64,000 nucleotides of DNA from Planctomycetota bacterium. Lineage in GTDB: Bacteria; Planctomycetota; Phycisphaerae; UBA1845; UTPLA1. The position numbers and the translations under genes were made by a program. Each line of letters begins with the position of its first letter. The stretch's first letter is position 1. The stretch spans positions 1 through 64,000 of the forward strand of contig JAATGM010000017.1 in the NCBI GenBank assembly GCA_015654675.1, written 5' to 3'. Under the pieces are notes generated by a model. That model saw only the letters and a list, made by a program, of their open reading frames with translations. It was not told where the DNA came from and ran no database searches. Positions 8,087 to 16,885 of this stretch are shown piece by piece.

Positions 8087-9216
8087 GCGATAAGAAGTTG
8101 AGTGTAGTTTGCGTTTGCGGTGCGCGGCCGAACTTTATGAAGATTGCGCCCCTGATGGAGGCGTTTGCGGCATCGGGGCAGATCGCGACGACGCTGGTGC
8201 ATACCGGGCAGCACTATGACGAGCGGATGAGCGAGCTTTTCTTTCGGCAGCTTGGGATTCCGGAGCCGGAGATCAACCTCGAGGTTGGCTCGGGCAGCCA
8301 TGCGGTGCAGACGGCCGAGGTGATGAAGCGTTTTGAGCCGGTGGTTATTGAGCGGCGGCCGGACTGGGTTGTGGTCGTGGGGGACGTGAACAGCACGATT
8401 GCCTGTGCGCTGGTGGCGGTGAAGCTCGAAACGAAAGTGGCGCATGTGGAAGCGGGGTTGCGGAGCTATGACCGCTCGATGCCGGAAGAGATCAATCGGC
8501 TGCTGACGGATTCGATCAGCGATCTGTTGCTGGCGAGCGAGCCGGACGCGGTCGAAAATCTGCGCCGTGAAGGGCTCGATGGCGAGAAGGTCCAGTTCGT
8601 AGGCAACGTGATGATCGACACGCTGATGAAGCACCGGGCCCGCGCGGATCAGTCGCGGATCTTGTCGGAGCTCGGCGTCGCTCGCGGTGGGTATGTCGTT
8701 GTCACGTTGCATCGGCCGAGCAATGCGGATCGGGCGGAGGCGCTGAGCGAGATTCTCGGGGCGTTTGAGGAAATTGCCAAAGACGTCGACATTGTGTTCC
8801 CGATGCATCCGCGAACGCGAAAAAACCTGTCGCAATTTGGGCTGGCGGATCGTGCGGCGCGAATCAAGCGGTTAAAGATCGTGGAACCATTGGGGTATCT
8901 CGACTACTTGAAGTTGATGGCGGATTCGCGTGCGGTGCTGACGGACTCCGGCGGCGTACAGGAAGAGACGACCATCCTCGGCGTACCGTGTTTGACCATG
9001 CGGCCAACGACCGAGCGGCCTATCACCATTACGCATGGGACAAATCGACTGGTTCCGGTGGGGGCCGACGGGTATTGCTCTCAGAATGCGATTCTGACTT
9101 CGTATCGCGACGCGATTGCTGCGAAGCCGAAGCACGGCGGGCATCCGCCGTTGTGGGATGGCAGCGCCGCAAAGCGGATCGCGGCTTGCTTGTTGAAGGC
9201 AGCATGCGCAACTTGA
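8083..9216 (+). CDS. wecB: UDP-N-acetylglucosamine 2-epimerase, WecB-like
   Basis: The 377-residue enzyme interconverts UDP-GlcNAc and UDP-ManNAc (or a related sugar). It shows GARPNFMKIAPL at the N-terminus, HTGQHYDERMSE, GDVNST, HVEAGLRS, MPEEINR and TLHRPSNAD, which contain the Asp, Glu and His residues conserved in the non-hydrolysing family, plus TDSGGVQEE and TERPITITHGTNRL near the UDP site. It starts at TTG 8083, overlapping the previous stop, so translation is probably coupled. A second, WbpI-like epimerase follows immediately; the TERP segment here marks this one as closer to WecB. Confidence 0.9.
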   Translation: MSDKKLSVVCVCGARPNFMKIAPLMEAFAASGQIATTLVHTGQHYDERMSELFFRQLGIPEPEINLEVGSGSHAVQTAEVMKRFEPVVIERRPDWVVVVGDVNSTIACALVAVKLETKVAHVEAGLRSYDRSMPEEINRLLTDSISDLLLASEPDAVENLRREGLDGEKVQFVGNVMIDTLMKHRARADQSRILSELGVARGGYVVVTLHRPSNADRAEALSEILGAFEEIAKDVDIVFPMHPRTRKNLSQFGLADRAARIKRLKIVEPLGYLDYLKLMADSRAVLTDSGGVQEETTILGVPCLTMRPTTERPITITHGTNRLVPVGADGYCSQNAILTSYRDAIAAKPKHGGHPPLWDGSAAKRIAACLLKAACAT

Positions 9217-10307
9217 AGCTGGTGACAGTGGTCGGGGCGCGGCCGCAGTTTATCAAGGCGGCGGCGGTGAGCCGGGCGATCGCGGCGAACAACGCGGCAT
9301 CTGGCTCCACGAGGATCAGCGAGCGAATTGTTCACACCGGGCAGCATTACGACGCAAACATGTCTGAGGTGTTTTTCCGGGAGCTGGAGATTCCACCGCC
9401 CGCGGTGAATCTGGAAATTGGGAGCGGCACGCATGGGGCGCAGACGGGTGCGATGCTTCAGCGGCTGGAAGAGACGCTGACGGCAGAGCGGCCGGATTGG
9501 GTTCTGGTGTACGGAGATACGAACTCGACGCTGGCGGGGGCATTGGCGGCTGCGAAACTTGGAATTCCAGTGGCGCATGTTGAAGCGGGATTGCGAAGCT
9601 TCAATCGGGCGATGCCGGAGGAGATCAATCGGGTTGTTACAGATCGATTGAGTTCGTTGCTGCTTTGTCCCACGCGGCAGTCGGTGGCAAATCTCATTGC
9701 TGAGGGGATCGAGGACGGTATGCGACAGACCGGCGATGTCATGTATGACTCGGTGTTATTCCATGCCGATCGGGCCAAGCAGAACCGCGACGTTTTTGCG
9801 CGGGCCGGCGTGACGGCAGGTGAGTATGTCCTGGCGACCGTACATCGAGCGGAGAATGCGGATGACGTAGGGCGGCTGGCTGAGATCATTGCGGGGTTGT
9901 CGGCGTCGCGGTTGCCGGTGGTGATGCCGGTTCACCCGCGGACGCGGGCGCGGGTTGCCGAGGCTGGCGTTCGGTTGAACGGCTCGATTCGTGCGATGGA
10001 GCCGGTCGGCTACTTGGAGATGCTGGCTTTGGAGCGGGCGGCGCGGGCGATTGTGACGGACTCGGGAGGCGTGCAGAAGGAGGCGTACTTTCTCGGTGTA
10101 CCGTGCGTGACGGTGCGCGAGGAAACGGAGTGGGTGGAGCTGGTAGAGGCAGGGTGGAACCGTTTAGTCGGAGCGGATCGGGCGGCCATCGCGGCCGGTC
10201 TTGCGTGGGCGTCAGCGTCGGACCGTCCCCCCAAGGGGGTTGGACTGTATGGCGACGGGCGGGCAGCGGAAAAGGTCGTAGCGGAGTTGATCGCGGCGGC
10301 GGCATAG
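9204..10307 (+). CDS. wbpI: UDP-sugar 2-epimerase, WbpI-like
   Basis: The 367-residue protein is a paralogue of the preceding epimerase with the same catalytic segments (GARPQFIKAAAV, GDTNST, HVEAGLRSFNRAMPEE, TVHRAENADD, TDSGGVQKEA). It differs in having VREETEWVELVEAGWNRLV, the form seen in WbpI-type epimerases that act on UDP-2,3-diacetamido-glucuronate and in some WecB proteins. ATG 9204 overlaps the previous gene by 13 bp and has AAGG upstream. Its likely role is the last step to UDP-ManNAc(3NAc)A, but substrate preference between the two paralogues cannot be fixed from sequence. Confidence 0.88.
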   Translation: MRNLKLVTVVGARPQFIKAAAVSRAIAANNAASGSTRISERIVHTGQHYDANMSEVFFRELEIPPPAVNLEIGSGTHGAQTGAMLQRLEETLTAERPDWVLVYGDTNSTLAGALAAAKLGIPVAHVEAGLRSFNRAMPEEINRVVTDRLSSLLLCPTRQSVANLIAEGIEDGMRQTGDVMYDSVLFHADRAKQNRDVFARAGVTAGEYVLATVHRAENADDVGRLAEIIAGLSASRLPVVMPVHPRTRARVAEAGVRLNGSIRAMEPVGYLEMLALERAARAIVTDSGGVQKEAYFLGVPCVTVREETEWVELVEAGWNRLVGADRAAIAAGLAWASASDRPPKGVGLYGDGRAAEKVVAELIAAAA

Positions 10308-10316
10308 CGCGAAGAC

Positions 10317-11402
10317 GTGTCCAGGACAGCAACTAGAAAGCAGACGAAGGAGCAGGCACGGCCGATTGGCGCGGCTGGCAAGCGCGACCTTCGCTTGTGC
10401 GCGGTCGGCGTCGGGAACTGGGGACGGCACGTCCTCTCGGCGTTTGCTCGAACGCCAAATTGCCAGGTGGCTTATGTGTGCGATGCGGATGCCACGGCAC
10501 TCACGCGCGAGGCGGGGAGGTTTCCGGGAGCCCGACAAACAGCGCGGATCGACGACGCCTTGAACGATCCCGAAGTGGATGCGGTTTCGATCGCCACCGA
10601 TGCGATGACGCATGCGCGGCTTGCGATTGCGGCGCTGCGGGCGGGGAAGCATGTCTTTGTGGAAAAGCCACTGGCGATGTCAGCGGCCGATGCACGCGCG
10701 GTGCTCGAAACGGCTCGGTCGGTGGGGCGGAAGCTGATGGTGGGCCACCTGCTCGAATATCACCCGGCGGTTGCAGCGGTCGAACGGTTGCTTCGGCACG
10801 GCGATGCGGGCGAGCTTTATTACGCCTACACCCAGCGGATAAACCTGGGCGTCGTTCGAAAAGACGAAAACGCCTGGTGGTCGCTGGCTTCGCATGACGT
10901 GGCGGTGATCTGCCGGCTGTTCGGGGCCGAGCCGGAGTCGGTTTCGGCGGCGGGGCAGAGTTTCTTGCAGGCAGGCATTGAGGACGTCGTCTTCGCGACG
11001 CTGAAGTTCGGCGATGGGCGAATGGCGCATGTTCACGTTAGCTGGCTTGATCCGCATAAGGTACGAAAAGTAACGCTGGTCGGTGCGCGGAAGATGATCA
11101 CGTTCGACGATATGTCGGCGAACGAGAAAGTCCGCGTGTACGACAAGGGGGCCGATCGCGGTGAACACGTGACGGAGTTTCCGGATGTCATTACGCTGCG
11201 GACTGGCGACATCGTCATTCCGAAGATCGCGGGCGACGAGCCGTTGCTGGTTGAGTGCCGGCATTTTGTGGAGTCGGTTCTGGCGGAAACGCCGGTGCTG
11301 ACGGATGGCGAGAATGGACTGCGCGTGGTGCGCGTTTTGGAAGCGGGGCAGCGGTCGCTCCGCGGTGGCGGGGGCCTGGTGAAATTGAGAGAGATCGAAT
11401 GA
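10317..11402 (+). CDS. wbpB: Gfo/Idh/MocA oxidoreductase, WbpB-like
   Basis: A 361-residue NAD-dependent dehydrogenase. The Rossmann region has VGVGNWGRHVLSAF (about residues 31-44), followed by the family signature HVFVEKPLA near 105-113 and SLASHDVAVI near 200. Because it sits between WbpI-like and WbpE-like genes, it most likely oxidises the C3 hydroxyl of UDP-GlcNAcA before transamination. The start is GTG 10317; the first 25 residues are basic (RTATRKQTKEQ) and may not be part of the fold. The end overlaps the next start. Confidence 0.85.
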   Translation: MSRTATRKQTKEQARPIGAAGKRDLRLCAVGVGNWGRHVLSAFARTPNCQVAYVCDADATALTREAGRFPGARQTARIDDALNDPEVDAVSIATDAMTHARLAIAALRAGKHVFVEKPLAMSAADARAVLETARSVGRKLMVGHLLEYHPAVAAVERLLRHGDAGELYYAYTQRINLGVVRKDENAWWSLASHDVAVICRLFGAEPESVSAAGQSFLQAGIEDVVFATLKFGDGRMAHVHVSWLDPHKVRKVTLVGARKMITFDDMSANEKVRVYDKGADRGEHVTEFPDVITLRTGDIVIPKIAGDEPLLVECRHFVESVLAETPVLTDGENGLRVVRVLEAGQRSLRGGGGLVKLREIE

Positions 11403-12508
11403 ATGTTCCCCTGCTGGATTTGACGGCTCAGTACGCGACGATTCGCGACGAGATTCAGGCGGCGATGCGCGAGGTTTGCGACACGCAGCGATTCATTCTC
11501 GGGGCGACGGTGGAACGTTTCGAGAAGGCGTCGGCCGCGTATTGCGGCGCGAAACATGCGATCGGGATGTCGAGTGGAACCGACGCGCTGCTGGCGGCGC
11601 TGATGGTAGCTGGCGTCGGACCAGGCGATGAGGTGATAGTTCCGCCGTTCACGTTTTTTGCGACGGCCGGGACGGTGGCGCGGCTTGAGGCGCGGCCGGT
11701 TTTTGTGGATATCGAGCCGGCGACGTTCAACATGGATGTGTCGAAGCTCGAGCGGGCGATCACGAAGAAGACACGGGCAATCATGCCGGTGGATTTGTTC
11801 GGCCAGCCGGCGGAAATGGACGCCATTGGCGAAATTGCGCGGCGGAACAAGATTCCGGTGATTGAGGATTCGGCCCAGGCAATCGGGGGGACTCATCGCG
11901 GGAAACGCGTCGGCCAGATGGCTGAGATGACTTGTTTGAGTTTCTTTCCGACGAAGAACCTGGGGGCGTTCGGCGATGGCGGCATGGTGGTGACAAACGA
12001 TGACACACTGGCGAAATCGCTGCGGATGACGCGAGTTCACGGGGCAGAAACCGAGTACCACCACTCGTTTGTGGGCGGGAATTTTCGGCTTGACGCCCTG
12101 CAGGCGGCTGTGCTCGATGTAAAATTGCAGCACCTTGAAAAATGGATCGAGATGCGACGGCAGAATGTGGCGCGGTACAACGAATTGCTTGCGGGGAGCG
12201 GCGTGACGACGCCGGTGGAGCTGCCGCACAATCGCCATACCTATCACCAGTACACGATCAGGATTCCGAACGGCCGGCGCGACCCGGTGTTTGAGGGACT
12301 GAAGGCGGCCGGCGTTTCATCGAAGATTTACTATCCGATTTGCCTGCATCAGCAGGAGTGTTTCAAGAAGTTCGAATACGGGCGGGGGGATTTTCCCGTG
12401 TCGGAGAAGGCGGCGACGGAGGTGCTGTCGCTTCCGATGTATCCGGAATTGACGGAAGAGATGCAGCGGTACGTCGCCGAACAGATTCGGCGCCTGGTGA
12501 AGGGATAG
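11399..12508 (+). CDS. wbpE: DegT/DnrJ/EryC1 sugar aminotransferase, WbpE-like
   Basis: The 369-residue PLP enzyme has the family landmarks: GxxxAL-type substrate segment SSGTDALLAAL (59-69), Asp157 in IEDSAQAIGG, and the Schiff-base lysine K186 in FFPTKNLGAFGDGG. It should transfer an amino group from glutamate to the 3-keto sugar produced by the WbpB-like enzyme. ATG 11399 overlaps the stop of that gene (ATGA); the frame stays open further upstream, but that part belongs to the previous gene. Length is normal for the family. Confidence 0.93.
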   Translation: MNVPLLDLTAQYATIRDEIQAAMREVCDTQRFILGATVERFEKASAAYCGAKHAIGMSSGTDALLAALMVAGVGPGDEVIVPPFTFFATAGTVARLEARPVFVDIEPATFNMDVSKLERAITKKTRAIMPVDLFGQPAEMDAIGEIARRNKIPVIEDSAQAIGGTHRGKRVGQMAEMTCLSFFPTKNLGAFGDGGMVVTNDDTLAKSLRMTRVHGAETEYHHSFVGGNFRLDALQAAVLDVKLQHLEKWIEMRRQNVARYNELLAGSGVTTPVELPHNRHTYHQYTIRIPNGRRDPVFEGLKAAGVSSKIYYPICLHQQECFKKFEYGRGDFPVSEKAATEVLSLPMYPELTEEMQRYVAEQIRRLVKG

Positions 12509-12533
12509 CGGGGGCGCTGTCATCGACGTTGCG

Positions 12534-13502
12534 GTGATCGCTGACCAAACTCAGCTTGATTCGACGGCAACGGGCCCGCGCGAGCATGTCGGGCTGATCG
12601 GGTTTGAATTCTGGTGCAATGTTGTCGGCGACTATCTCGCGGGAACCCCTTATCAATCGCACTATGCGAGCGGCGCGCTCAATTCAGTTCAGGGGCCAAT
12701 CGCTCAATGGCGGATGCTGAATCAATCGCCTTGGCGGGACTTGCGGATCATACATGCGGTCAATGCGTTGGCGGGATTGCGATCGTTGCTGGGATTTCGA
12801 GTGCGCGGATGCCGCGTCGTGCTGCACTGGATCGGCGCGGATTATCGAAGGTTGGCCGCGCGAAATGGCGTGCAGCGACGCGCGACCCGCGCGAGTCTGA
12901 CGGCACTCGGCGCGACACATCTGATCGACTCCCCTGAACTTGCCGACGACCTAGCGAAGCTCGGAATTCATGGCGACGTGGTGCGGCTTGTGCCGCGAGC
13001 CGTCGATGCTGATTTAATGCCTCTGCCGAGCCGGCCGGCTGCGTTGGCTTACTGGGCGGATGGTCGGGCGGATTTTTATGGTCGACCGATCATCTATTCA
13101 CTGGCGCGACGCTGGCCGGACGTGCCGTTTCGCATCGTCGGGCCGTCGGAAGGCGATCCGACTGCTCCCCGCAACGTCGAGTTCCTCGGATTCCAAAAAG
13201 ACCTCGGGCCGGTATACGCGGATACGAGCGTCCTCATTCGCGTGTTGGAGCATGACAGCATCAGTGCAATGGTGCTGGAGGCACTGGCCCGCGGACGCGA
13301 CGTGATATACTCGCGCGAATTTCCCGGAACGCGGCATGCGACCGAGGAACGCGGAGCGATCGAAGCGATGCAGGCGCACATCTCGGAATATCGCGTGAAT
13401 ACGGCAGGCGCTGGCTTCGTTCGTGAGGAGTTTGCACCACGACGTTGGGGCGTAGCGCTGTGCGCGGCATACGATCGGGTCCTGGGGCGGCGAGCCGGCT
13501 GA
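12534..13502 (+). CDS. Probable glycosyltransferase, GT4-like
   Basis: The 322-residue protein has a divergent N-terminal half and a C-terminal GT-B-like half: GRPIIYSLARRWPDVPFRIVG, NVEFLGFQ, then DTSVLIRVLEHDSISAMVLEALARG, which matches the nucleotide-sugar binding E-x7-E region of GT4 proteins (HDSISAMVLEAL). It probably adds one sugar to the growing glycan. The GTG start at 12534 lies 25 nt after the aminotransferase and lacks a clear ribosome-binding site. The acceptor and donor are unknown. Confidence 0.68.
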   Translation: MIADQTQLDSTATGPREHVGLIGFEFWCNVVGDYLAGTPYQSHYASGALNSVQGPIAQWRMLNQSPWRDLRIIHAVNALAGLRSLLGFRVRGCRVVLHWIGADYRRLAARNGVQRRATRASLTALGATHLIDSPELADDLAKLGIHGDVVRLVPRAVDADLMPLPSRPAALAYWADGRADFYGRPIIYSLARRWPDVPFRIVGPSEGDPTAPRNVEFLGFQKDLGPVYADTSVLIRVLEHDSISAMVLEALARGRDVIYSREFPGTRHATEERGAIEAMQAHISEYRVNTAGAGFVREEFAPRRWGVALCAAYDRVLGRRAG

Positions 13503-13509
13503 CAGATCA

Positions 13510-14886
13510 ATGGAATCGGTGATTAGTCAGGTTTCGGAAATAAACGAGCGTGAAGGGGCCGTGGCGCGAGCGGGGCGCGTCTGGCGGTCGCTGCGCGCAA
13601 CGATGCATTCGGAAACGGGATACGCTGGCGGGACGACGACGCGCGATGATGTACGCGCTGTGCGCTGCCTCATTCACTCCGGAGCATCATTGCTCGATGG
13701 GCAGCAGATACACGAATTCCAAGATGAGCTGTCCCAATACCTCGGCAGCCCAAACGTGACCACCTACGGCGCGGCCCGGATGGCACTCTACGTGTTGCTC
13801 AAGGCGATGGGACTGCGCGAAGGCGACGAGATCATTCTGCCGGGCTACAACTGCATTGTGATTCCCAATGCGATCCGTTTCGCAGGGCTGCACCCCGTTT
13901 ACGTTGATATTCGCGAATCCGACTTGAACATCGACCCGGACCTGGTGGAGCGGGCCATCACGCCGCGAACGCGCGCAGTGATCGTGCAACACACCTTCGG
14001 CGTGCCGGCCGACATGGATGCCCTGGCCGACATTTGTTCTCGACGCGGACTGCCGCTGATTGAGGACTGCGCGCATGCGCTCGGAGCTGAGCTGGACGGT
14101 CGAAAACTCGGAACGATGGGTTATGCCGGGTTTTATTCGACCGAGGCCACCAAGATGCTCTCGACCGAGAAGGGCGGAATCCTGGTAACGACTGATGCGC
14201 CGCTGGCCGCGCGGATCGAAGCGACGTATCGCGAATTGCCATTCCGCAATCCGGCGTACGAGTTGCTCATGGCGAAGCGATTCATCATGCGTGGCTGGTC
14301 CGAACGCGGAGCAATTCAGTTTCCCGTCTCGCTGCTGCGAATTCTGGACTTCAAGTCCGGCCTCAGACGGATGGCGCGAATCGAGCGATATGATGCCGAC
14401 GACTACGCTGCCGAGTTGGCCGGCCGGCGCGCCGAGCCCTATCCGTGCAAATTGAGCGCGGTGATGTCGGTAGCGGGTCTAGGGCAGCTTCGCCGGATTG
14501 ATCGAGATATTGAACATCGCAGGATGCTGGCGCGGGAACTCGAACAAATACTGCCGGCCGCCGGCGCTCAAGTGCTGGAATATGACCGTACACGCGGCCG
14601 TCCGAGTTGGGTGCGGTTCCCATTCATCGTTGACGATCCCGCGCTCTGGGCGACGCGCCTGACTGAATGCGGACTCAAGCCCGGTGTATGGTTAAACGAT
14701 CCCTGCCATCCGCGCGGCTCCAACGGCGAGTTTGCGATGTATCGTCGTGGCTCGTGCCCGGTGGCGGAGCGAGTTTCGCAACGAATTCTGAATGTCCCTG
14801 TGCACTCAATGGTTGAATTGGCCTGCATTAAGCGACTTGAACAGTATTGCGGGCGTAGTGCGAACTTCGCGAGTGTCGGGAGCTGA
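13510..14886 (+). CDS. DegT-family PLP aminotransferase (sugar-modifying)
   Basis: The 458-residue protein has an N-terminal extension of about 60 residues, then a DegT fold: TYGAARMALYVLLKAMG (85-101), Asp186 in IEDCAHALGA, and K215 in STEATKMLSTEKGG as the expected PLP lysine. It is related to the protein at 38412-39632. It may make the amino sugar that receives the acyl group formed by the downstream FkbH/ACP genes; this is inferred from position. The ATG is 7 nt after the preceding stop. Confidence 0.85.
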   Translation: MESVISQVSEINEREGAVARAGRVWRSLRATMHSETGYAGGTTTRDDVRAVRCLIHSGASLLDGQQIHEFQDELSQYLGSPNVTTYGAARMALYVLLKAMGLREGDEIILPGYNCIVIPNAIRFAGLHPVYVDIRESDLNIDPDLVERAITPRTRAVIVQHTFGVPADMDALADICSRRGLPLIEDCAHALGAELDGRKLGTMGYAGFYSTEATKMLSTEKGGILVTTDAPLAARIEATYRELPFRNPAYELLMAKRFIMRGWSERGAIQFPVSLLRILDFKSGLRRMARIERYDADDYAAELAGRRAEPYPCKLSAVMSVAGLGQLRRIDRDIEHRRMLARELEQILPAAGAQVLEYDRTRGRPSWVRFPFIVDDPALWATRLTECGLKPGVWLNDPCHPRGSNGEFAMYRRGSCPVAERVSQRILNVPVHSMVELACIKRLEQYCGRSANFASVGS

Positions 14887-14892
14887 TGTATC

Positions 14893-15549
14893 GTGCGGGA
14901 AGGCGTCGAGACCGCGGCGATGAAAGATGACGCATTGTCGAGCGGTGAGCAGACAAGCGTTCGTTCCATCATGGGCGGCACGCTGCGAGGCCTGGCATGT
15001 TTCACGCTTCGATTGTCCTACAAGATCAAGGCGTTACTTCTACGGTTCGTGGTCGGCGAAGAGGCATTGGCGTGCGTGTTGCAGGACGCCGTGCGACCCG
15101 ATCTTGTGCTGACGATGGGCGGGGCGACGCTGGGCAACCATGTTCGTGTCGGTCGCGGTCTGGTTCTTCATGGATCAAAGGGATCGTTTCGAAATCTCTC
15201 TGTGGGCGACGACGTCCACATCGGTCGTGGCGTGTTGATCGATATCGGACATCCTGTCATCATTGGTAATCGCTGCGGCCTCGGTATGTATACCAAGGTG
15301 CTCTCGCATCAAAACGTTGGCGGCAGCAAACTGCGGCATCGTTATCCAAGCGTGGGCGGGCCTATAGTCATTGCCGATGATGTTGTTATTGCGTCGAATT
15401 CCTGCATTCTGTACCCCACTTCGCTGCAGCCGGGGACACTCGTTTCGGCCGGCTCTGTGGTACGTGGCACATACGATAAAGCGTGCGTGCTGATGGGAAA
15501 TCCGGCACGCGTAACCACCGTTTTCGATGAGCAGTCAACCGGAGCGTGA
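14893..15549 (+). CDS. Hexapeptide-repeat acyltransferase
   Basis: A 218-residue serine O-acetyltransferase-like or sugar acyltransferase protein. Imperfect hexapeptide repeats run from about residue 75 to 190 (LGNHVRVG, VGDDVHIGRGVLIDIG, IGNRCGLGMYT, IADDVVIASNSCI), ending MGNPARV, which is typical of the left-handed beta-helix family. It may use acetyl-CoA or the acyl-ACP made by the nearby FkbH/ACP pair. GTG 14893 is given; ATG 14932 is another possible start because the first 13 residues are not conserved in kind. Confidence 0.8.
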   Translation: MREGVETAAMKDDALSSGEQTSVRSIMGGTLRGLACFTLRLSYKIKALLLRFVVGEEALACVLQDAVRPDLVLTMGGATLGNHVRVGRGLVLHGSKGSFRNLSVGDDVHIGRGVLIDIGHPVIIGNRCGLGMYTKVLSHQNVGGSKLRHRYPSVGGPIVIADDVVIASNSCILYPTSLQPGTLVSAGSVVRGTYDKACVLMGNPARVTTVFDEQSTGA

Positions 15550-15550
15550 T

Positions 15551-16462
15551 ATGAACCTGAAGTCTGACGGCCCCGTACAGCCGCTCATGCGGGAAATTTC
15601 GCGGTTGAATCCGATGCAGACTGCGTTCATCGAGTCGGCGCTTCGCGATCTGACGGCGGATGAGCTTCAAGCGCTGGAGTCATACCTCGGATTCTGCAAG
15701 GAATGCGGCGTTGAAACGCCATACCTGGCGCAATGCTATGACCTGATTGTGCGAGACACATTGCGCGAGCAGGTCTATTTCATGCGGCACAAGCGATATC
15801 GATACTCCACATACGCCGAGGTTGCGAACTCCGTTTATCTCAATCCCGAGTACATGCAGAAGTACATGCATGGTCTGGCGTTGACCTCGTATTTCTGGCC
15901 ACAACATGTGGCGCTTCGGCGGCGTTTCATGAAGGCATTGCCGAAGGAACGGAGCGGTCACTATCTCGAAATCGGGCCTGGACATGGCGTTTATTTCATG
16001 AACGCGATGCGATCGTCCCGGTTTGACAGCTTTGAAGGCGTCGACATCAGCCCTAAGAGCATCGAACTGACCCGGAAAATCCTGACGAGCGGACACTTCG
16101 GCCGCTTCGAAAACTACAACCTGCTCTGTCAGGATTTCCTGACCGAGAAGACGTCGCGTGACCAATACGACGCGATTGTGATGGGTGAAGTGCTTGAACA
16201 TGTCGAGCAGCCCGAGGCGTTCTTAAGGAAGATCTCGAGTCTGGCGCGGCCCGATGCATTTATCTGGATTACGACCGTGATCAATGCACCGGCCGTTGAT
16301 CATCTGGCATTGTTCGAGTCGGATGCGGCGTTGGAGAAAATCGTCGCGCAGGCGGGATTGTCGGTGCGCGAGAAACTGCTGATCCCGTACGTGGGCCAGA
16401 CCGTCGCGAATTCGCTGGAAAAGCGATTGCCGATGAACATCGGCCTCGTGCTTGCGAAGTAG
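15551..16462 (+). CDS. Class I SAM-dependent methyltransferase
   Basis: The 303-residue protein has a helical N-terminal part (about 1-120) and a Rossmann methyltransferase domain with YLEIGPGHGVYFM (motif I, near 132-144), the acidic GVDIS, and IVMGEVLEHVEQPEAFL. ATG 15551 is preferred over the in-frame ATG at 15527 because GGAG lies 7 nt upstream and the longer form overlaps the previous gene. It is tightly packed with the VOC, FkbH and ACP genes, so a role in methylating a carrier-bound acyl group or the sugar is likely but unproved. Confidence 0.85.
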   Translation: MNLKSDGPVQPLMREISRLNPMQTAFIESALRDLTADELQALESYLGFCKECGVETPYLAQCYDLIVRDTLREQVYFMRHKRYRYSTYAEVANSVYLNPEYMQKYMHGLALTSYFWPQHVALRRRFMKALPKERSGHYLEIGPGHGVYFMNAMRSSRFDSFEGVDISPKSIELTRKILTSGHFGRFENYNLLCQDFLTEKTSRDQYDAIVMGEVLEHVEQPEAFLRKISSLARPDAFIWITTVINAPAVDHLALFESDAALEKIVAQAGLSVREKLLIPYVGQTVANSLEKRLPMNIGLVLAK

Positions 16463-16465
16463 AAA

Positions 16466-16885
16466 ATGGATTCGTACGGGATGGCCTTTCATCACCTCGG
16501 GTTGGCGGTGCGAGAGCCCGAACGAGCGAGTCGCTTCCTGCGCGGTCTCGGTTACCAGGTTGGCGATGTCGTACACGACCCGTTGCAGCAGGTTCAGCTG
16601 ATCTGGTGCGAGCGTCCAGACATGCCCGCTGTCGAGCTGATTTTTCCGAGCGACGGCCCCGGTCCGCTCGATGCGATCCTCAGCGAGCGGAGCGAAATGA
16701 TCTATCATCTCTGCTACGAATCCGAGGGCGCTTTGGCGTCGGTCGAGGCGATCAAGCAGTCCGGGCAGCGGGTTGTCTGTGTTTCTCCGCCGAAACCGGC
16801 CATCTTGTTCGGGGGGCGACCGGTAAGCTTTTACGTCATTCGCGGATTCGGCCTGATCGAAATTCTGGAGCGCGCGGCTCGATGA
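16466..16885 (+). CDS. VOC-fold protein, methylmalonyl-CoA epimerase-like
   Basis: The 139-residue single-domain-pair protein starts FHHLGLAVREPERASRFL, has VELIFP in the middle and IYHLCYES, then ends FGLIEILE. The spaced His, Glu, His and Glu positions fit the metal site of VOC enzymes related to methylmalonyl-CoA epimerase. Such proteins appear beside FkbH-like and ACP genes in several sugar-acylation clusters, where they may act on a carrier-bound acid. The stop overlaps the FkbH start (ATGA). Confidence 0.83.
   Translation: MDSYGMAFHHLGLAVREPERASRFLRGLGYQVGDVVHDPLQQVQLIWCERPDMPAVELIFPSDGPGPLDAILSERSEMIYHLCYESEGALASVEAIKQSGQRVVCVSPPKPAILFGGRPVSFYVIRGFGLIEILERAAR

Noticed and set aside
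7720-8835. A leftward 371-codon open frame
   Set aside because: It overlaps the WbpD- and WecB-like genes on the other strand; the product is His/Arg-rich and has no recognisable domain.
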